DNA of 34,537 nucleotides from Gammaproteobacteria bacterium (lineage in GTDB: Bacteria; Pseudomonadota; Gammaproteobacteria; Steroidobacterales; Steroidobacteraceae): contig JASHPX010000111.1 in the NCBI GenBank assembly GCA_030037905.1, positions 1 through 34,537 on the forward strand. Direction: 5' to 3'. Within the stretch, counting starts at the first letter, position 1. The number at the start of each line of letters is the position of its first letter. This document shows, piece after piece, positions 32,068-34,537 of this stretch. Under the pieces are notes generated by a model. That model had not been told where the DNA came from, did not search any database, and saw nothing but the letters and a program-made list of their open reading frames with translations. The position numbers and the translations under genes are program-made.

Positions 32068-32514
32068 TCAGGTGCCAGTGCCAGTGCCAGTGCCAGTGCC
32101 GGTACCAGCACCGGTGCCGGAGTCGGTCGCCACTTCGGTCTCGTAGGCCTTGATGGCTTCGCTGGCGACACGAAAGGCGGCCAGCGCCAGCGGCAACCCA
32201 CAGTACACCGCCGTTTGCATCAGCGCTGCGCGGATCTCTTCGCGCGTGACGCCGTTGCGCAGTGCGCCCCTGACGTGCGCCGAGAGCTCGTGGTGCTGGC
32301 TCAGCGCCGTCAGCATCGCGATGTTGAGGAGGCTGCGCGTGCGCAACGGCAGCGTCTCGTCAGCCCAGACCTGCCCCCAGCAATACTCGGTGACGAAGCG
32401 CTGCACCGGCCGATTGAACTCGTCGGCCTTCGTCAGGGACTTCTCGACGTAGGCGGCGCCGAGCACCTTCTTGCGGATCTCCAGACCCTTGGCGAATCGA
32501 TCCTCGTGTTGCAT
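32068..32514 (-). CDS. Carboxymuconolactone decarboxylase family protein
   Basis: A 148-aa protein from ATG 32514 with GAGGAACG just upstream. It has the PcaC-like layout: GLEIRKKVLGAAYVEKSLTK, ADEFNRPVQRFVTEYCWGQV, LRTRSLLNIAMLTALSQHHE and the conserved GVTREEIRAALMQTAVYCGL followed by P-x-A-x-x-A. The AhpD CxxC motif is absent, so a peroxidase role is unlikely. Gamma-carboxymuconolactone decarboxylases act in the protocatechuate branch of the beta-ketoadipate route, but many homologs have other ring or carboxylate substrates. The last ~20 residues (SGTGAGTGTGTGTGTGT) are a simple Gly-Thr repeat. It lies 14 bases after the aldehyde dehydrogenase stop. Confidence 0.92.
   Translation of the reverse strand: MQHEDRFAKGLEIRKKVLGAAYVEKSLTKADEFNRPVQRFVTEYCWGQVWADETLPLRTRSLLNIAMLTALSQHHELSAHVRGALRNGVTREEIRAALMQTAVYCGLPLALAAFRVASEAIKAYETEVATDSGTGAGTGTGTGTGTGT
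32072..32119 (-). repeat. 6-bp tandem repeat encoding the CMD tail
   Basis: Eight 6-base units (GTGCCA x4, then GTGCCG, GTACCA, GCACCG, GTGCCG on +) encode alternating Gly and Thr at the protein's C-terminus. Four adjacent units are identical, so the tract is probably length-variable. Confidence 0.85.
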
Positions 32515-32528
32515 CGTTCCTCCTCGCT

Positions 32529-33962
32529 TCAATTTTCCGCGCCATAGCCGACCATCGACTTGATCTCCAGATATTCGCGCAGGCCCGCCTCGCCCCATTC
32601 GCGCCCGTTGCCCGAGCGCTTGTAGCCACCGACCGGTGCGCGGAAGTCCGGAGGCGGGTAGTTCAGGTGCACCGTGCCGGCACGCATTGCGCGCCCGATG
32701 CGCCGCGCACGCTGAGGATCGCGCGACTGCACGTACGCCGCCAGGCCGTAATCGGTGCCGTTGGCGATCTCGATCGCCTGCGCTTCACCGTCGTAGGCCA
32801 TCATCGAGAGCACCGGTCCGAAGATCTCCTCGCGCGCGATCGTCATCTGGGGCGTGACGTCGGCGAATACGGTGGGCCGCACGTAGAAGCCGGCGCCCAG
32901 GCCTTCCGGCCGACCGGGGCCGCCGGCGACCAGGTGCGCGCCTTCCTCGATGCCGCGCAGGATGAGCGATTGCACGCGCTCGAACTGGTTGCGATTGACC
33001 AGCGGCCCGAGCTGCGTTTCCGGATCATCGGGCCGCCCGACGCGGAAGGCGCCGGCCGCGCGTGCCGCGATCGCGGCAGCAGCGCCCATGAGCGCGCGCG
33101 GCACGAGCATGCGCGTGGGAATCGAGCAGGACTGGCCGCCGTTGCTGAAACAACCGGCAACGCCGCGCGTGACGGCATCCTCCAGGTCCACATCGTCGAG
33201 CAATATATTGGCCGACTTGCCGCCGAGCTCCTGGGCGACGCGCTTGACGCTGTCGGCCGCAGCCTTGGCGACCAGGACACCGGCGCGCGTGGAGCCGGTG
33301 AACGACACCATATCGATGTGCGGGTGCGCCGCGATGGCCGCTCCAACGCCCGGACCGTCGCCGTGCACCAGATTGACGACGCCGGGAGGCACGCCCGCCT
33401 CGTGCAGTACCTCCATGAACAACACCGCGCTCGAAGCCGCGTACTCACTCGGCTTGAGCACCATCGTGCAGCCGGCGGCCAGTGCCGGGCCCACTTTGAC
33501 CACGACCTGATTGATCGGCCAGTTCCAGGGCGTGATCAATCCACAGACCCCGACCGGCTCGAAGCGCAGGCGCGTGCTGCCCAGACGCGGCTCGAAGTCG
33601 AAGCGAGCCAGTGTCTCGATCAGGACGTTCAGATGCGTCGGTCCGCGCGCCGCCTGTGTTTTGCGGGCAAAGTCGATCGGCGCGCCCATCTCGGCGCTGA
33701 TCGCCCGGGCGAATTCCTCGTAGCGGCGCTCGTAAATCTGCACGATGCGGCGGAGCAGGGCGGTGCGCTCGGCGACACTCGTGGCCGCCCAGGTGGGCAA
33801 TGCGGCCCGCGCCGCGGCCACGGCCCGCTCGACGTCCGCGGAGGTGCCGAGCGCGAGCCGTCCGGTGACGAGCTCGGTGGCGGGGTCGACCAGTTCGAAC
33901 CAGGTGGGGGCCACCGGGTCCACCCAACGGCCGTCGATGTAGAAGTGCCTGATCTGAGACAT
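32529..33962 (-). CDS. NAD(P)-dependent aldehyde dehydrogenase
   Basis: A 477-aa ALDH superfamily enzyme from ATG 33962. The cofactor-binding region has CGLITPWNWPINQVVVKVGP, TMVLKPSEYA and the SFTGSTRAG loop. The general base Glu lies in AQELGGKSANILLDDVDLED, and the catalytic Cys in CFSNGGQSCSIPTRMLVPR. EEIFGPVLSMMAYD and the C-terminal GGYKRSGNGREWGEAGLREY are intact. It opens with HFYIDGRWVDP as in many catabolic ALDHs. It oxidises an aldehyde to an acid with NAD(P)+; the substrate is unknown. It is 9 bases downstream of the partial dehydrogenase and upstream of CMD in the same operon. Confidence 0.94.
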   Translation of the reverse strand: MSQIRHFYIDGRWVDPVAPTWFELVDPATELVTGRLALGTSADVERAVAAARAALPTWAATSVAERTALLRRIVQIYERRYEEFARAISAEMGAPIDFARKTQAARGPTHLNVLIETLARFDFEPRLGSTRLRFEPVGVCGLITPWNWPINQVVVKVGPALAAGCTMVLKPSEYAASSAVLFMEVLHEAGVPPGVVNLVHGDGPGVGAAIAAHPHIDMVSFTGSTRAGVLVAKAAADSVKRVAQELGGKSANILLDDVDLEDAVTRGVAGCFSNGGQSCSIPTRMLVPRALMGAAAAIAARAAGAFRVGRPDDPETQLGPLVNRNQFERVQSLILRGIEEGAHLVAGGPGRPEGLGAGFYVRPTVFADVTPQMTIAREEIFGPVLSMMAYDGEAQAIEIANGTDYGLAAYVQSRDPQRARRIGRAMRAGTVHLNYPPPDFRAPVGGYKRSGNGREWGEAGLREYLEIKSMVGYGAEN

Positions 33963-33971
33963 GCAAGCGAA

Positions 33972-34537
33972 TCAGTCGGGTGAGCCGCAGCTGCGGTCGT
34001 GTTCGTCGGCGAGTAAGCGATACATCTCGGTGTGATCGGTAGTGGGTGCGCTGCGCTGGGCGGCCTCGTCCCAGAGCGCTACGCAGGCGCTACCCAGACG
34101 CAGCGGATAACCCACGGCCTGCGCCAGTGCGGCGGCGGTCCGCAGATCCTTGGCCATAAGCTGCAGAGCAAAGCCGGAAGCGAAGCTGCCGCTGAGCATG
34201 AACTGGTTGACCTTGTTCTCGGTGGTGTTGTTGCGTCCCGTGGAGGCATTGAGCACCTCGGTCATCAGGGCCGGTGCGATGCCGAAGCGGGCGGCCACGT
34301 GCAGCGCCTCGACCGCCGCAACGAGTCCCGCGGCCGAGACGTAGTTGTTGAGCGCCTTGGCGGCGTGGCCCGCGCCAGCCGCGCCGACGTGCAGCACGCT
34401 TGCGCCCATGGCCGCAAGCAGCGCTCGACAGCGTTCGAGCACCGCGGCCTCGCCACCGACCAGAATCGCGAGTGTGCCGGCCTGCGCCTTGCGCACGCCG
34501 CCCGAGACCGGCGCGTCCAGGTAGGCGAGGCCGAGAC
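33972..34537 (-). CDS. 3-hydroxyisobutyrate dehydrogenase-like enzyme (partial)
   Basis: The C-terminal ~188 residues of a second beta-hydroxyacid dehydrogenase; the start lies beyond the window end. [20 protein letters not shown] is the substrate-binding signature, and the catalytic Lys is in [20 protein letters not shown]. The C-terminal domain continues with [20 protein letters not shown] and [20 protein letters not shown]. It is clearly different from the copy at 29600-30526, so this is not a recent duplication. It is the most upstream gene of the operon in view. Confidence 0.92.
   Translation of the reverse strand, partial: LGLAYLDAPVSGGVRKAQAGTLAILVGGEAAVLERCRALLAAMGASVLHVGAAGAGHAAKALNNYVSAAGLVAAVEALHVAARFGIAPALMTEVLNASTGRNNTTENKVNQFMLSGSFASGFALQLMAKDLRTAAALAQAVGYPLRLGSACVALWDEAAQRSAPTTDHTEMYRLLADEHDRSCGSPD

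Overview
The window looks like a chromosome segment of a high-GC gammaproteobacterium. The order hisS-yfgM-bamB-der, then xseA divergent from guaB-guaA, is the classic gammaproteobacterial arrangement. I cannot name the genus. The LigD/Ku end-joining genes and a TfpZ-type pilin accessory protein fit an environmental lineage (Steroidobacter/Nevskia/Xanthomonad-like is a guess only).

Layout. (1) 1-8352 is core: the C-terminus of HisS, YfgM, BamB and Der on +, XseA on -, then GuaB and GuaA on +. (2) 8334-11571 is a low-GC insert bounded by a perfect 19-bp direct repeat, one copy of which is the last codons and stop of guaA. This is the signature of an integrative element at the guaA 3' end. It carries an XRE-type regulator with two tandem palindromic operators, an AAA ATPase with a C-terminal PD-(D/E)XK-like motif, and a sigma-like helix-turn-helix protein. 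No integrase is visible. (3) 11572-15430 continues as accessory DNA: a DUF1778/GNAT toxin-antitoxin pair with a palindromic operator, a P-loop kinase, and a GHKL (MORC/MutL/Hsp90-type) ATPase that also contains an Ig-like segment and overlaps the end of a truncated upstream reading frame. A block of hairpins abuts that truncation. (4) 15431-18885 has a FhuF-like ferric reductase, a small Gly/Gln-repeat protein, an orphan TfpZ and a PepSY-TM protein. (5) 18815-25704 is a co-directional run ligD-ku-(MerR/TPR)-DUF72-sulfatase, so bacterial non-homologous end joining with three tightly spaced companions. (6) 25708-28242 looks like the remains of a mobilizable element: an 8-bp tandem repeat array, a DUF5710 protein, a MobQ-type MobA/MobL relaxase with a possible oriT, and a CPXCG zinc-ribbon protein. 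(7) 28250-34537 is one minus-strand catabolic operon, in transcription order: 3-hydroxyisobutyrate dehydrogenase-like enzyme (cut by the window end), aldehyde dehydrogenase, carboxymuconolactone decarboxylase-like protein, MFS carrier, a second 3-hydroxyisobutyrate dehydrogenase-like enzyme, cupin and SDR.

For novelty, the most promising items are the guaA-attached three-gene island (regulator, ATPase-nuclease and sigma-like protein), the GHKL ATPase with an embedded Ig-like segment and truncated partner, and the MerR/TPR protein inside the NHEJ gene run. A second theme is the number of in-frame 6-, 9- and 18-bp tandem repeats in linkers and tails of otherwise ordinary proteins. All calls come from reading the sequence and translations; no database search was run.
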